From assembly GCA_011009095.1 (NCBI GenBank), contig VTPC01005425.1:250342-314341 (forward strand): 64,000 nucleotides of DNA, in the 5' to 3' direction. The notes beneath the pieces were generated by a model, which was not told the DNA's origin, made no database searches, and saw only the letters and a list, made by a program, of their open reading frames with translations. Both the position numbers and the translations under genes were made by a program. Source of the stretch: Ignelater luminosus. Taxonomy: Eukaryota; Arthropoda; Insecta; Coleoptera; Elateridae. This document shows, in pieces, positions 12,830 through 26,393 of this stretch (position 1 is the stretch's first letter; the number at the start of each line of letters is the position of its first letter).

Positions 12830-14429
12830 AATAGTCACATTATACGTCTCTGCTTAGGCGAGTAACCCTTTTCCTTTCGTCTCGCAATATCAATGCTTGG
12901 TTTAATTGCAAGGCTACCTCGCCCTGAGCTGCTGCGACGCAAACTAAGCACGTTCGTTTTTTTTTTGGACAAGCTCAAAACCAAAATATGCTTAAGAAAC
13001 TTTTTGTGATTTTATTGCCTCACGAGAGTGTACATGTGATGACATGTTTGCCTCGTAATCACAACTGAGACTAACGATTCGCGAGCTTGTCGTTTTGCAA
13101 AGTCGAGCAAACCGGCCATCAGATGTAGCTTTGTAATGATACCTGCAAATGCTGCAACGCCCAACTATGTGTGCAAACTTGTGTGATTAATGCGGAACAT
13201 CTTGTAATCGCAGTTATGAAAAAAGAAGAACAAATACCAGACGTTATTGTGCAATCGTTTGTTTGATTTCACGTTCTTGATCATAAGTCATAACATATAT
13301 CTTCATTAACATTTTTACGTAATTTATTATGTATACCTGTGCTAAAGTTATGCAGACAAATTAAAAGACAAAAAGGAAACGATTACAAATTAGAAAATTA
13401 GTATCAATTCATGCGCACAACCTGCATGATGATGAATTTCGAACTAATATTTCCATCCGTCGATAAAATCTTCAAATCAAATTAACTTCCAAACTTTGGC
13501 CCGAAAGCGACAAACTTCTGAATGGGTTTTATATTAAAAAAAATTAAACTTTTTTCTTAATTGGTCTTTGTTATAAACATCTCTTGTTCATTAAAATGAA
13601 AACCTTGTTTGTTGTATAAAAATCTTTTCTTATTACCGCTTCTCCATTCGCTCCATAAATGTTTTACGTAAAGAAACATTTTATAAATCCTGGTGTAATC
13701 CCGCTTAAACCTTTTAAATTATTTTCTGAAGGCATTAATTAATTTGGCTGTAAGGATAAATCCTAATTTAAATAATTTCCTTTTCTCTTCGCTATTTACT
13801 GTGAAAAATTATAATTAAATACAATAAAATTTGTTTTATAATATAAATAACGTAATCTCTTTTTAAATGAAGATGGTGTGATACAAGAAAGATTGAAGAC
13901 CTTACTTTAGAGATTTGAGAAATTTGGAAATTTTAATCCTTATTAACCCCAATGATGTAATGATGCGTGTCGTTATTGTGAAATTGATTGCATCTGAGCG
14001 ACCTTGTTATTATGTTGTGATAAAACTCGTAGTATTCATTCTAGGTTGTGTTCACAGTCGGGTTTTAATAAAATTAATACCTTCTTGCATTTTTCTCAAA
14101 ACTTTAATAAAATAGTTATAGCCGGTGTATTAAGTTTATTGTCGTCTTTGAAATTCGGGCTCAATCCCATCCTGAAATAACATAATCGACTCTTGATCAA
14201 CTAATTTCCCTCGAAGTTTAATCTCTTGTTTATTGAATCTAAAACGTCATTTACATTAAATACGCTTAGAATTTAAATTACCTTCTTTGTCCCCAATTTA
14301 CCATAAATAAATAAACAAAAAGAAGATTCTAACCGCAAGGTACAGTAATATAATAACAACCATAAGAGGTACGTCAATATCATAACAAATTCCATTAGCA
14401 CAGAAATTATGTATGTATCACTTGTTTTT
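12830..14429. other. Non-coding stretch
   Basis: A somewhat GC-richer patch lies at 12840-13200, but no ORF or repeat end is recognised. The rest is AT-rich and unremarkable. Confidence 0.5.
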
Positions 14430-14546
14430 TTATGGGCCCGTTCTTCGGTCAGTTAGGTCCTGTCGAAGAAGGAAATGACCCTAAGTGGGGCAGTGCACGA
14501 TCGACTAACGGACTCGGTCGTTACTCCTTTCTTTGGTCATTCTTCA
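14430..14546 (+). other. Possible non-coding or alternative first exon (speculative)
   Basis: This patch is clearly richer in GC than its surroundings. It contains a TCAGTT initiator-like hexamer at about 14449 and ends in a consensus-like splice donor, CAC followed by GTGAGT near 14546. A 42-codon reading frame opens at ATG 14432 and runs to the donor, but it resembles no pumilio N-terminal sequence I know. It could be an alternative pumilio first exon, an unrelated exon or a promoter-like patch. No transcript evidence is available. Confidence 0.2.
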
Positions 14547-15269
14547 GCGAGTTCACGTGAGTTCATCGGTGCCATCAGCAAGTAACTATGGAAGTGGCAG
14601 GGCTTACTCCTCATTTGTTGCCTCATTTCTTTAGTTTTCTTGAGCGATAACACCTTTTGTCATGCAGAAACTTTAAAGGAGACACGATTTCTCGACGACT
14701 TCGTGAGATTAGAATCGACGCTACTGTATGTGTGTGTTCATTCGATATTTTTGACATGCAAATCGCGATCTTAAAATGTTCTTCGCTTGATTAAAGAACT
14801 TTTTGCTTTGCGTGTTCTGACGGAGCAGTATTTACTTCCTGTTTTTTATCTTTTTGTTTAAACAATGTAATAGATACTAGTTGATTGGTTGAGTCTCTTT
14901 CGAAAGCATTTTTACTTTCAGACGTTCTTATCCTTGAGAACGATTAGATGACGGTTAGATTTAAACCTGACAAACTACCGATGATCTTAGTCACTAGTTA
15001 GCTTCTAACAAAAACTAATGCATGCATCAGTAGGTCTAGGTCGTTTGAATAAATCTACAAGCAGATTTTATAGAGTTGCAAAATTTACGATTTCAAAATT
15101 CTTTTATTATTCCTAAAGATAGTTTTTCTATAGAAGCTTTAATTTGTTTAAATGGAAGAGCGTTTGACACAATCTTCCTCGTTTTTATTTCGCCATATAA
15201 TTTAATTAATTTGGTTCATGATACTATTGTGAAAGTCTTCAGTTAAAGAAAAAAATGAGAACGGTTTAG

Positions 15270-15292
15270 TTTTTTTTTTTTTTTTTTTTTTT
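15270..15292. repeat. Poly-T tract, 23 bases
   Basis: An uninterrupted run of T. It could be the reverse-strand poly-A tail of an old retrotransposed copy, but no such copy is recognisable next to it. Confidence 0.85.
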
Positions 15293-18200
15293 AAATAAAT
15301 TAATGTTATTAACTTAAAGCTTGAAAAATCTGATGCTTCCTTTACGGCGTTTTCCATTAATTAAAGCCTTAAACGACATACAAAAACCGGATTGTATGGT
15401 GACACTAATAAACCGGCAAACAACACAAGTCACCTACTAATACTTTTTCCTCACCTCTACTGCCATTCCGGCTATTGTATTTAGCGAGTTGCTAAACGTA
15501 ACAACTGAAGCAGTTAATGACAAAAACTAGTAAATGCTTTATGAACAGACAGTCTTGAGCACGCTAGTTCACCGACCTGACGCATCCGTCTGGAACAGAA
15601 TAGTTAAAAGAGACCTTTCCGACCTCTTCTGAAGAATTTTTCTTGGTGGCTATGCAGCGTTATGGAGCATACAATTCATCATCTACACTGTTTATTGCAA
15701 CTACCCTTGAGGAATTTTGAAATCCATTTAGAAATAAATTATTTTGCATTATGCATGTTTGTAATAATAATGATACTATGTAATAATAGCAACGTTTCGA
15801 TCAACATGATAAATGAGTTAAATGAAGGTTAATGAGTTACATGATAGCTGTTGTTGTTGCTCCAGTATTATTCAAGAGAGAGAATCGGTATAAAATAACG
15901 CGTTGGAATAACGGCTGAAATTTTCCTTGTTTTTATTGTATCAGATTTTGTAAAACAAAATTCGAGTTTTGTTGAACTTACTGGTTTTTAATTTTTCTCT
16001 TTTTGAGGTTTATTATATTTGCGATGTTGATTAAATTTCCTGCTTGCATGAAGCTTAATAATTGAAATCCAAGATAAGCGATTGTGAAACATTGCGAATT
16101 CGGTTCGCACCTTTTTAATCATTTAATGAAGAGTTGAGATTAAATAAGATAGCAGCTTTCACTATCTATAAAATTTTTGTTATATTTTAATGTTCACTTA
16201 CCATTTCTAATATTTTTTTTAAATTTATTTAGAGAAGAATCTGCAAATCATCACAAAGCATAGCCTTTCATAACGAATAATAGCCATCATATAAATTTGA
16301 TAGACGTTATTCGTAAATGTATGTTTAGTTTGTTAGTAGTTACTAAAAGCACATGTAAAATAATACCTAATAGTTAAAAGTATTGAAAATGGAACGGAAA
16401 ACAACATGCCATATTAGACAAAAAAGAGAAAATTCAGTGTAGAAACTCGATGGATTAAGCAACAACAAACGTGAATGTTAAAACGAGTGCTGAATTAATA
16501 AAATAAAAATCTCAAGATGAGTATTTATAAAATTACCGTATGCTCCAGGGAAATCTTACTGTTGCTTTCTCTTCTTCATCAATCATTACTATCTTGTAGT
16601 TAGTAATTGTAATTTGTAGCAGATGAAAGTATTTAGGGCAATGTTATGTCTTATGTCCCTATGTTAACTTTCAATGATGAATCAAGGTATTTTTATTGCT
16701 TCAAATTCTTTAAAGTGAAATATTTTAGAAAAGCGAAGGAATGAGAATGCTGAATAAAAAAATTGATTTAAATACAGAGCTCAACAAAACTAGTTTACGT
16801 TACATTATTGAACTTCTGTGATCTACGAACATGCGCCAAAATATATTTCAGTTCGAATTTATAATGTTTTGGTCTTCTCATGGTTATCAGATATTTTACT
16901 TTCTGATTTTTTTAATGCTTTTGTAAACGAAGGCGCGAAAAGATAACAAATGAATTTAACGTCGCCACCGGATGTGATTTCGAGAATACGACGTAAACGT
17001 AGACCAAAAGTTAAACAATAAAATTCTATTCGTATTTTACCAATAAATATGTAGCGAGAACCCCATTGCTGATTTCTAAAGTAACTATCGAGAAAATGAG
17101 ATGAACACAACAAATAGCGTTGTTTTTGCAATTGTGGAGAAGAATGATATAACATTTAAATTAACAGATAGTAGTTATTCATACATAACATAACCTCGAA
17201 AGTCACAACTGTTAACACATGGTTAACTCTGACTGAAGTTTTTGCAATTGTCTGGTATGTGTCTTTTGTGTTTTTATGACGATGCGATGACGGGAAGTTT
17301 AACCTGAACCTGTTGTATACGAGTTGGGATGGTTGCAACTTTAATGTAGCATATTTGTCTATAAACCTGTCTTTACAACACGTTTTACCAATCTCCGTAC
17401 TCTTAACGTGTGTGACAAAAGTTTTCGGAAAAGCTTCAAGTTGTTATAATAAACACCATGATGATGATCGTGTCTATACAACTTTTCGATTTTGGTCTTT
17501 CCAGTCATTGTCGTTATTATTTTACTAAAAAAGAATTTGAATGGTCTATTCTATTATTGGACATTTGCTGGTTGTTTGTTGCTTTTTGTCAAGATTATTT
17601 TATTGCTTATACCTACAGTATAAAATACCAAATTTCTCCTGATAGTCGCACATAACACATTGAATTTTGGGATAACGTACTCATTTAAAGTTTCACTTCT
17701 GCATTATGGCATTTTTTACCACTCGACACTCTTGGTTCAGATGAATTTTGGAAGAAACCACTTTTGGGCAAGTGCAAAAATGGAATTGTTTGATCACAAT
17801 TGCTCATTGTTATAGAGATTATTGCAACGAGAATATTGTGAGTTTCCGTACCATTCAAGTAAGGTTTTGGACAAAATCAAGATATCGGGTTAACTAGGTA
17901 ATCAACAGTAAAAAAACTTTTGAGACGTATGTTAGCTTAATACAATTCGATGGAAACAGCTTCTGGGTAAGTTCAGACAAGATGTTGTTTGTTCACAATC
18001 CCTTATTGTGATTGGAGGAATTATTGCGAGTTGCATAATTTCACATTTTGACGTTTGGCCAACCAAATTATGAATATACCTTTTTGTATATTTCGTATGT
18101 ATGCCATCTGTAGAATCTTCTGGACGAAATTATGTTAGATATCTGCTAAAGTAATCAACAACCAAGCAACCGAAACATCTGAATAACTAGATTCCTTATG

Positions 18201-18504
18201 CGTATCCCGCCATAAAGATTGTAATTTAGGTATGACAAATCAATTTTAACCACTTGGCTATATCTGAATCACACCATAACCTAAAAAATATGCTGTCATA
18301 AGATTTTAAGCATTCTAAGTTTCAACATATTTGTTTATATAAACAATCGGACAAAGGCACTTAGAGCGATTTCTTTACTGGCCCACCTTGATTGTTCTAG
18401 TATAGAAGACTACTAATTTTACCAATTTGAAGAAAAGCTTTTCAGATTTAAAACATCTGGGAATGCAAAGCATAACCACAACGAACTCTAGTTTTGTTAC
18501 TTTT
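15293..18504. other. AT-rich non-coding stretch
   Basis: ORFs of up to 98 codons on the minus strand (16859-17155) look like chance. No inverted repeats or gene family was recognised. Probably intronic. Confidence 0.45.
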
Positions 18505-18731
18505 TTTTCCAAACTTCGGCGGCCATTTCGACCAAGGTCCCGAGGTGATATCAAAAAACTAAAAGTATAGGTTTGTCTTATTTTTTTGATGTAAAATACG
18601 ATTCCAAAGTAAAAAGAATTTTGAAAATTTTCCAATTTTTGGCCATTTTGACCATGTTCCCGAAGACACCACGTAGTCTTAGTTTTTGATGTAAAATTTA
18701 AATCTGAAGTCAAAATTTCAAAATTTGACAA
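18505..18731. repeat. Two imperfect units of a 120-bp tandem repeat
   Basis: GGCCATTTCGACCAAGGTCC at 18521 recurs, diverged, at 18641 (GGCCATTTTGACCATGTTCC), a 120-bp offset. Both are followed by TTTTGATGTAAAAT and AAGT..AAAATTT-like sequence. The 118-codon minus-strand ORF over 18375-18731 simply reflects the repeat: it reads LREHGQNGQKLE and later PRDLGRNGRRSLE. I regard this as a repeat relic, not a gene. Confidence 0.6.
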
Positions 18732-19237
18732 AAAATGCGGACAGCAGACAGACTTCGCAGATTCAGTAACGACTCCTTAGGAGTTCGTTGAAAATTTGTG
18801 CAAACGATCATGTACACCGAACGGAATGCCTCTATATTTTCTGAAGTTTCATAGGGAACATTAGTGATAAATTGAAATAAACAATTCGTTGCTGTACTCG
18901 TCAAATTGTTAATGCAACGCGATATTTGAGTGATACGTATTGGAAACGATGGGAATTAAATCAGAAAATTTCCGTTTTTATGTAACATTTTAGTACACGC
19001 TATTTAAATTTTCTTTGGTTTTCTTTTTTAATTTTAATCGTTCTTCCGGTGTTTTATGTGTTTTACGAGAATACACTTGTTGCGACTTTTTTGCTTGAAA
19101 CAATTTAATTCCGACAGAATAAAATTAGTCGATAAATTAGACAATCATTTTGTATGATGGTGTTTAAAAGAGTCCCTTTTATGAAAGTAATATATTCAGT
19201 TTGAAAATGCTGAAAAATAAATTATATTATAAGTGGC

Positions 19238-19426
19238 TTATTTTCGCATTTGTCTGAAATGGACGCGTAACCCCCATTCACGACAATCGTCCATCATTTT
19301 CAGTGACAGGATGGGTTCGCTCTTGTGTGAAACGTATTGTTCTTGTAAAAGAAATTTTTTTCGATCTGGTCTCCACGCAAAATGGATTTCAAACGTTTTT
19401 GGTAATTCTTCTTTTGTAGATTGCAT
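19238..19426 (-). CDS. Candidate small ORF or exon fragment, 62 aa
   Basis: The minus-strand ORF begins MQSTKEELPKTFEIHFAWRP, contains KSEPILSLKMMDDC and ends RVHFRQMRK. Its charged, balanced composition and higher GC than the flanks look more protein-like than most ORFs here, and an in-frame stop lies just upstream of the ATG. No family is recognised and the plus strand is also open across it. It could be a decayed gene fragment, a nested gene or chance. Confidence 0.2.
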   Translation of the reverse strand: MQSTKEELPKTFEIHFAWRPDRKKFLLQEQYVSHKSEPILSLKMMDDCREWGLRVHFRQMRK

Positions 19427-19445
19427 TTTGTTAATAAATAATTAA

Positions 19446-22400
19446 CCCTAATGCTTCAAAGCTTTTAAGATGCTATTGGAAAGAAAACGTGCTTTTTCTG
19501 GGGTATCTCTCGATGTATCCCTTTGATGTTATAATAGTCGAGGATTTTCATTTTAATGGTTTTCTTCCTTTCACTCGTACAAACCAAAGATGTGGATTTC
19601 TAGATTAACCAATAATAAGTGTGTTGAGCGTTTTGCATAATGTCACAGTATTTTCATTTTAGTAAATGAATTAATCAAATACACGAAATCTGATCTAGCA
19701 TTAATTACATAAAATTTGTTTCCTAAGAACTCAATAAGACCAATCTGGATGATTCATACGAAATTATATTTTGTATATTTGATTAATTCTTTCATTAAAG
19801 AAATGATTGCGACATTATTTATGCAAAAGATTATACATCATATTTTGAAATGAAGCCAACTTACATCATTTCAAATGTTTCTACCTATAATAATTAACAA
19901 AATGTCGTGGCGGACATAATGTTGATAAACACGAAAGATATTTATTTGTTTCATGTTGTTTGACTGGTTTGATAAGTTGTATTCTAGGTGTATTTCATTC
20001 GTATTCGCCATCAGAACCAGGAAACCAAGAACTAAATGTGACCCCTATTTCCTTCCCACCTTTATCTATTTCGAAATTCTACTCTCTATATTAAACTTGA
20101 ACTTGTTTTTGAAGAAGATGGCATAAATTAAAGGAAATATAGAAAAAAAATCCATTAACAGTTGATGAAACATTAAACAGATTTTATCGTAGTTTAAACG
20201 CCCTACTACTATTTTATATAAAATTGATCATTTAGCACCAAATATTCTTAATACATTATTTGTGAACTAGATTTAAATTTTACAAGATTGTTTGTAGTAC
20301 ATAATTCTTTTTCTTTCAAGAGTCATTAGAGGTTTGTTATCAAGATTGACGAATGCTCTTTGGTGTGGCAGGCGGTTTTTCTCGTGGATTAATCAAGTTG
20401 GCCGACCATTTTTCTTCTTTGAAATACTAAAACCAAGCCAGGAAACGGATGGCGTACATTAATACTCCAGTGGCGAAATTTCTTGAAAATGTTAATGACA
20501 TTAAAAATAAAACTTATTTTGCTTCTAAATTAAAAGAGGATTTTTTTATAAAGCCCTCGCAGAACTTGTTTTATTATCTAAAAACGTACATAGGTAGGTA
20601 AATGAATTTTTAATTATCAACCCTTTTGCGAACTTGTTATTTTATTTCCTTTCACCAACTTGTTACGAGATAAAATTACTTTTTAATTAATTTAGAGTTT
20701 GCAGGTTTGAAGTAAATTGGAGGAATTTAGATAGTTAATAAGAGTTATAATACAGGTATTTCTGAGTGATTCATACACTAATAAAACGATACTTCTAAGG
20801 TTAAGTAAATTATTCTACATTTTAAGTTTACGTCTTAAGTCATTGCTCTTAACGCACGCTCGAATTAAGTAGTTCTTAAGGTCTTAGTACCGTTACATTT
20901 CTTTCATTTACTGTTCTTTGTGCTTACAGCAGAGCTTTTAGTATTCTATTGAACAATTGGACAAAGTGATGATTAGAAGCTTTTTTTTTTCTTGGAAATC
21001 GAACCTAAAATTATGAGCAAAATTACAACTTAAATTTAGTTTCATCCTGTTAAGAGAATTTATTTTCTTTAAATGTAACGGATCTGCGTAATAGGCGACA
21101 TCCTCTTTCTTCTCTGAACAGAGATTTCCCTTTTTACCGACCATTTAAATTTGACGGTTTCGAAACGAGATGTTAATTTTAATTACCTATTTTAAAAGTT
21201 TTCTTTTTATTGATTGGCATTTAAATGTTGTTTGATCTAAATATAATTACAAAGTGGTAATTAGAATGTTTGCTAATGTGAAAGTAATAGGCGCCCTTAG
21301 GTGGTTATTCAAGAATCTTCTATGATCTCATCAAATTTTTTTTGTTTTTGTTCCTACATCGAGCCTTTTAAAAGAGACGGAACCAAAAGATTGATCTGTA
21401 ATAAAATTTGTCCGCCTCTTGTTCCCTTGTCGTTTTCGCAATTTATTGCTAAGGAAAAATGGTTATCCGATACGGTGGCGTAAGTCCAACAAACGGCTCA
21501 TTAAAACGCAGTATTCAATTTCTTTCCCATTCGTTTCGAAAGCGAGAGATAGCTTGATAAACAAACGCTATAATTTCGAGAGCAAAAGTAAACCTAATTC
21601 GTATCGATTAGCAGTTTTTTTTTCTAAATTGTCATAATTCACGTAAAGTGTGCATGAAAAGTCTGTTAGTAAATAGAAAAACGGGAAATAATTATAGACC
21701 GTATTCATTCACGCTGCTTATCGTTAATCGTTATCCTTTTTTACGTAATCTATAAATCCGTTTAGCCAGCAGAGCTAGTTGTAAAATAATGATACCTCAT
21801 CTCGATGCTAACCATAGACGTTGGCGGACGATTGTGGAGTATGGGTGTTTCATTACCCCACTTTTATCAACACGCCAGTGAATGATTGAATCGCATTCAC
21901 GGTAACTAATTAATTTTTTTCATTAAAAACTGCCTTCTGTCAATATAATCTTTTTGTAGCACGCGCTTAATTTAGCTCAAGTTCAGATTAATAATCTCGT
22001 ATGTTTGTTTTTTCCCCCTTAAGTGTATAAATAAAAGAAATTAGTGTCATTGCACTGCTTTCAGTTAATTAGTTAAGGCAAGAAATATCAGCGACAAAGT
22101 AGATTACAGTTCTAATCTGTTTTATGTAATTATTTATTATGGAGAGAATGTAGGAAATACCAGAGGGAAATGTTTAGAAAGTGATCGTCTTTGATTCTAT
22201 TAGAATTCTAAAAGAGACATCTTTGGTTAAGAAATTCAGACAAACATTTTTTTGTGAATATTTAGAAAGGTATATTTTTCTTCTGTAATAACAAAAAAGA
22301 AAACTGCTATTAAGGATGACTTATAACATTTTAATAATACGTTATTAGGAAATTACTATAATTATCAGTTGTCAAGAATGTTCCTTGTAATTATTCGATT

Positions 22401-24922
22401 ATTGTTTGAAAAATAGTTTCATTTCTAGTTGACTACCGACTACTTTTGCCATGTAGAGGTTGACGTTTGTTATGTAAAAGTAGATATATTCCGATTAGAT
22501 TAGAAATTAACTGTGTTGTGTTGTTTTAATGCAAATAGTATAGTGTTACATAGTGTATGTACAACACCCGATATTAATTATAATTTTCTTTTGCGTGTCA
22601 AAATATACTTCAATTTGTCTTCTCTTTTCTGCGTTTAAATACAGCATATGGCGACGAGGATGGAATGCAAAACACATAATGGAAGAAGGTTCACCACGCC
22701 TAAACGTGATTTTAGAAGGGGACGGCTTGTGCGTATTTTCAGACTTTTTTCTTTTTTTAACTATAGATTACTTGATAATTTGATCAATCGTTACCTCGAG
22801 GTCAAATAACATTTTCTTGGCCTTTCCGAACAAAATAAAAGAAATCCTAAATGATGCATTGCAAACCTTTTAGTATAATATGAAAAGCAAATCTTGTATC
22901 ACGTATACACGCAACACCCTGTATGAGGAAGAATAGAATTAATAGTTGATAGTTTACTACTAAAAGCAATTGTCTTAAATTTATAAATAACGAAGTTATA
23001 AAAGAATTCGGCTTGAAATGAATTTCCTGTACTTGTTTGTTGTTTATTGAAGGCATCGACTGCTATGGTCATTAGCCTGGCGAGATCTAGGAACCGCGGA
23101 AATTCCCTGCACTTCACACTAGAATTTTGGCTGGAGGTGCTCCAACCTACAGTAGAGTAAAAACACAATGAAAATGCGATTATTAAAATGGAACGCTTAA
23201 ATTCAAAACCGTTTTGTTCCTACTGAAGAATGGCTTAGTTGTCGAATGGTATATTTCTGAAAGGCTGCGGCTTACCCATAAAGAGCAATTCCGGTGTTCT
23301 TAAAGAAAATGTGCGTTATTGATTGCATAAAATAGCCGTTAGTAACATTGTCCTGTGAACTTTTAACCTTTATTTATCCAAGTACTTTTGGCACCTGACA
23401 TTTATCGAAGAATTCTATTACAAATTTCAGCGTTACACGAACTTCATATCCAATTTTTCACTGTGACAGGTTAAGTCTGATGCATCGTTTATTTTCTTTT
23501 AAAATAAACCATAAGCAGTCCATTTTTTAATATCATCTTGGTTTTAAAAAAATTTGAAATATAACCAAAGCACATTTATTCTGGTACCTTATGAATGTAT
23601 AATTTGTTCTATAAATGAGCATTTACATAACAATAATGGAAATATAAAAATATCTTCCGATATTTGCATTAATGTTTTATGTATTCAATTGTTAATAATT
23701 TCAAAATAGCAATCGTTTCAATACAATTAATTTTTTGTCGAAATGTATGCGTTATTTACACTGAAAATGAAGACAGTTTTAAACTTTTTTGCTCCTTCAA
23801 TATCGTGAAAATACGTACATAAGCGAAAATGTTTCGCTAGACTAACCAACAGACAGCGCGAGCGACACAATTTTCATTTTATAATATAGAGAATCTAATA
23901 AAGAAGTTTCCACGTTGTACCATTTTATATCCTTTTTTATTCACTATTCTGGGTAGTGCATTATTCAAGTTGAACAAAATTTGACATCGTGTGGATCTAG
24001 GCAATAGCGGCGTACACCAGACGCGAGCATGTTCGTTACTGCATTGTGCATGCATATAGGAAAAAAAGGCAGGCCCCCCTTGGCCATGACAGTGGTGAAC
24101 TGGATGGCATGATTAACACTCGTCCAGACAAGTAAGACGTAGCAAAGACAACAAAAGCATACCATTAAATAGATTTGTTAGAAGAAATTTGTTTAATTCG
24201 TTGCGAAAATTCACATAATTACTTATCCGTTGGGCCAACAACTAACGACCTCCGCTTTTAACGATTTTATTAGATAACGAAGTAGATACACAATGAAAAC
24301 GTGTGGTCTTTCTTTGGCTCACTGCAAAGCAGTGACCCACGTTAAATGCTGTAAAAGTATAATGAACTGCTCAAGCAAACAATGATCTTCCAACGTAATA
24401 AAATCTCGAATGCAAGTTTAATGTTCCACTTTATTATTGTGCAGAATTAAGTGTGCAAGAAATTTTCCTGGGTAGAAGGAAGAGGAGAAAATTAAAATCT
24501 GTACTACGGTAACGAAATTATAACACAATGAAATTGTGTGTACATACAAGAGAAGTTAATTCTACAAGAAACAATAAGATAATGGCTTTTATTTAACTTG
24601 AAATGATGATGGTATTACTGTCTTATATTTACTTATTATTCCAAAATTCTCTCATAAATGTATAATGGTACATAAAGAGAGATGTGTTTAAACAAATGTT
24701 CGGTTTTTATAGTAAATAAAAACCGCAATAAGAACAAAAAATGTCGCGTTAATTACTTTACACTAATTACAAACTTTTTGTTAATGACCAGCATGAAACA
24801 TAATGCATCTTGCACCTGAGAAATTTAATTTTCTTTGGATAGGGGGCGCCACAAGTTTGGCACTCGTGGGTTACCTCTGCTTATTTAAAATTCTTTATTG
24901 GTTTTATCCTTACATTTATATA
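19446..24922. other. AT-rich non-coding stretch
   Basis: Nothing is identified with confidence. Around 20790-20890 there is a local cluster of TTAAG/CTTAAG words. At 22910-22922 the sequence ACACCCTGTA resembles the right end of the TA-CAGGG repeats seen elsewhere, but no matching left end was found. A GC-richer patch at 23990-24150 is open on the minus strand (66 codons) without recognisable sequence. Confidence 0.45.
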
Positions 24923-25284
24923 CAGCGTTCACGATGTTTCTGGGTCGTATATGGCTGTGGAAGAATGACAGTTTGAGTATTGTAAACCGGGCTGTTTATC
25001 TATTAACTTGGCTTGTTGACACTTGATGTGCTTTAAGGTTATGATTTTATGACGGTTTAACCTGTTGTCTTTTTTTTTTGGAACTCTGTAAATATAAGGA
25101 AAACTTGATTTCTTTTTAAGAAAACAAAACTAAATTGTTACTAAAAGTTTATGCAAAATTTTTGATCGTGCAACAGCGCCAAATGCAGCCACAGGTACGA
25201 CAATTTTCAAAAAGAAAGGAAACACTTCCAACCTAACAAAATGAAAGCATGGCCTGTTTCAACCCAGAAACATCGCGAACAGAG
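24923..25284. mobile_element. MITE with TA target duplication
   Basis: The left end CAGCGTTCACGATGTTTCTGGG (reading from 24923) is matched in inverted orientation by CCCAGAAACATCGCGAACAG ending near 25284. TA dinucleotides flank both ends (24921-24922 and 25285-25286). A 362-bp non-coding element with these features fits a non-autonomous Tc1/mariner-type transposon. Confidence 0.7.
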
Positions 25285-26093
25285 TATACATTACAAATGA
25301 GACTTTTCCGGTGCTTCTTGTTTTTTGTATCATTGAATGACCTCTTTTCTGCCAGTGTTTCATATTCAGTTCAAAATAGTACTTGACATTAATGTAAATA
25401 CATAACTTCAATATCTTGACTATTTGCAATTTAAATTCTATTTCATTACCTACTTATAGAACATCCTGTATAAGTTAAAAGATGTAATCTAATTTCTTTT
25501 TAAATTATAAAAATGATAAATAACATTTTTCAAAGGCTCCATTTAACATTTATATACAGTCGTATACATGGAAGAGTTTCGTATCAAAATAAATCCTTTC
25601 AAAGGATGTATGAAAAGTTTATGAGCCATGATGCTTTGAGGGATACAATTTTATATGAAATATTCAAAAGGACAACATAACAAAAGTTATTATGATCTTT
25701 AAAAACTTTTTAAGTTTTTTAAAAAGTTTTATGTGAAATAAATATGTTTGAAAGTTCATATATAGAAAGGTAAAAAGGCAATAGTGCAATACACGATTTT
25801 AGTTTTCAACAGTCTAAACAGAAAATTAATCTGATACTTATTCTTTAATGATTGAAAGTATTTGTTTCCAACTATTATAAAACATTCACAGCAATCACAG
25901 CCTGTTTAATAATTCTGTCTCTAAAGGCGTCAATATTCTCTCTATTTGGAGCTATAAAAGCTTAATAAGGTTTCGATTTAATCTACTCATTCATATTTAA
26001 TGTTAATTAAACTGGGATGTTTGAGTGATTTCTTTTTTGATTAATGTTTTATGTAATAATAAATGAACTAATGTCTATTTCTTTTATTTACAG
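25285..26093. other. End of long intron upstream of pumilio exon
   Basis: AT-rich sequence with no recognisable element. It ends in a good acceptor with a pyrimidine-rich tract and CAG at 26091-26093. Confidence 0.7.
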
Positions 26094-26393
26094 CAATTAT
26101 TCCGATCACAACAAACACAAGCTGCAGCAAATCCTAGTGCGGCACAACTACAATTACTCCAACAGCAACAGCAGCAATACTTGGCCCAACAGCAACAAGC
26201 AGCTTTCCCTCAAGCACCATATGTGTTAAATCCTCAACAGGAGCCTTATTTAATTACTGCGAGTGTCCCACAATATTATGGTGTTGGTCCTTGGGTTTAT
26301 CCAGCACCAGCAAATCTCATACAACAAAGTGCCAGTAATGGGGCACGGCGACCTCTCACCCCTAATGGATCAGAAGCACAACAACAAGTTCAG
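26094..26393 (+). CDS. pum: pumilio exon A (100 codons, phase 0 to 0)
   Basis: Starts after CAG at 26091-26093 and ends at CAG before GTATAT. It encodes [16 protein letters not shown], a polyglutamine-rich run and [20 protein letters not shown], then [16 protein letters not shown] and [14 protein letters not shown]. These are conserved between insect and vertebrate Pumilio N-terminal halves (YYGV.PWG.YP and RPLTP). The reading frame is open at the 5' edge, so the protein start is elsewhere. An in-frame ATG at 26181 is not a likely start. Confidence 0.95.
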
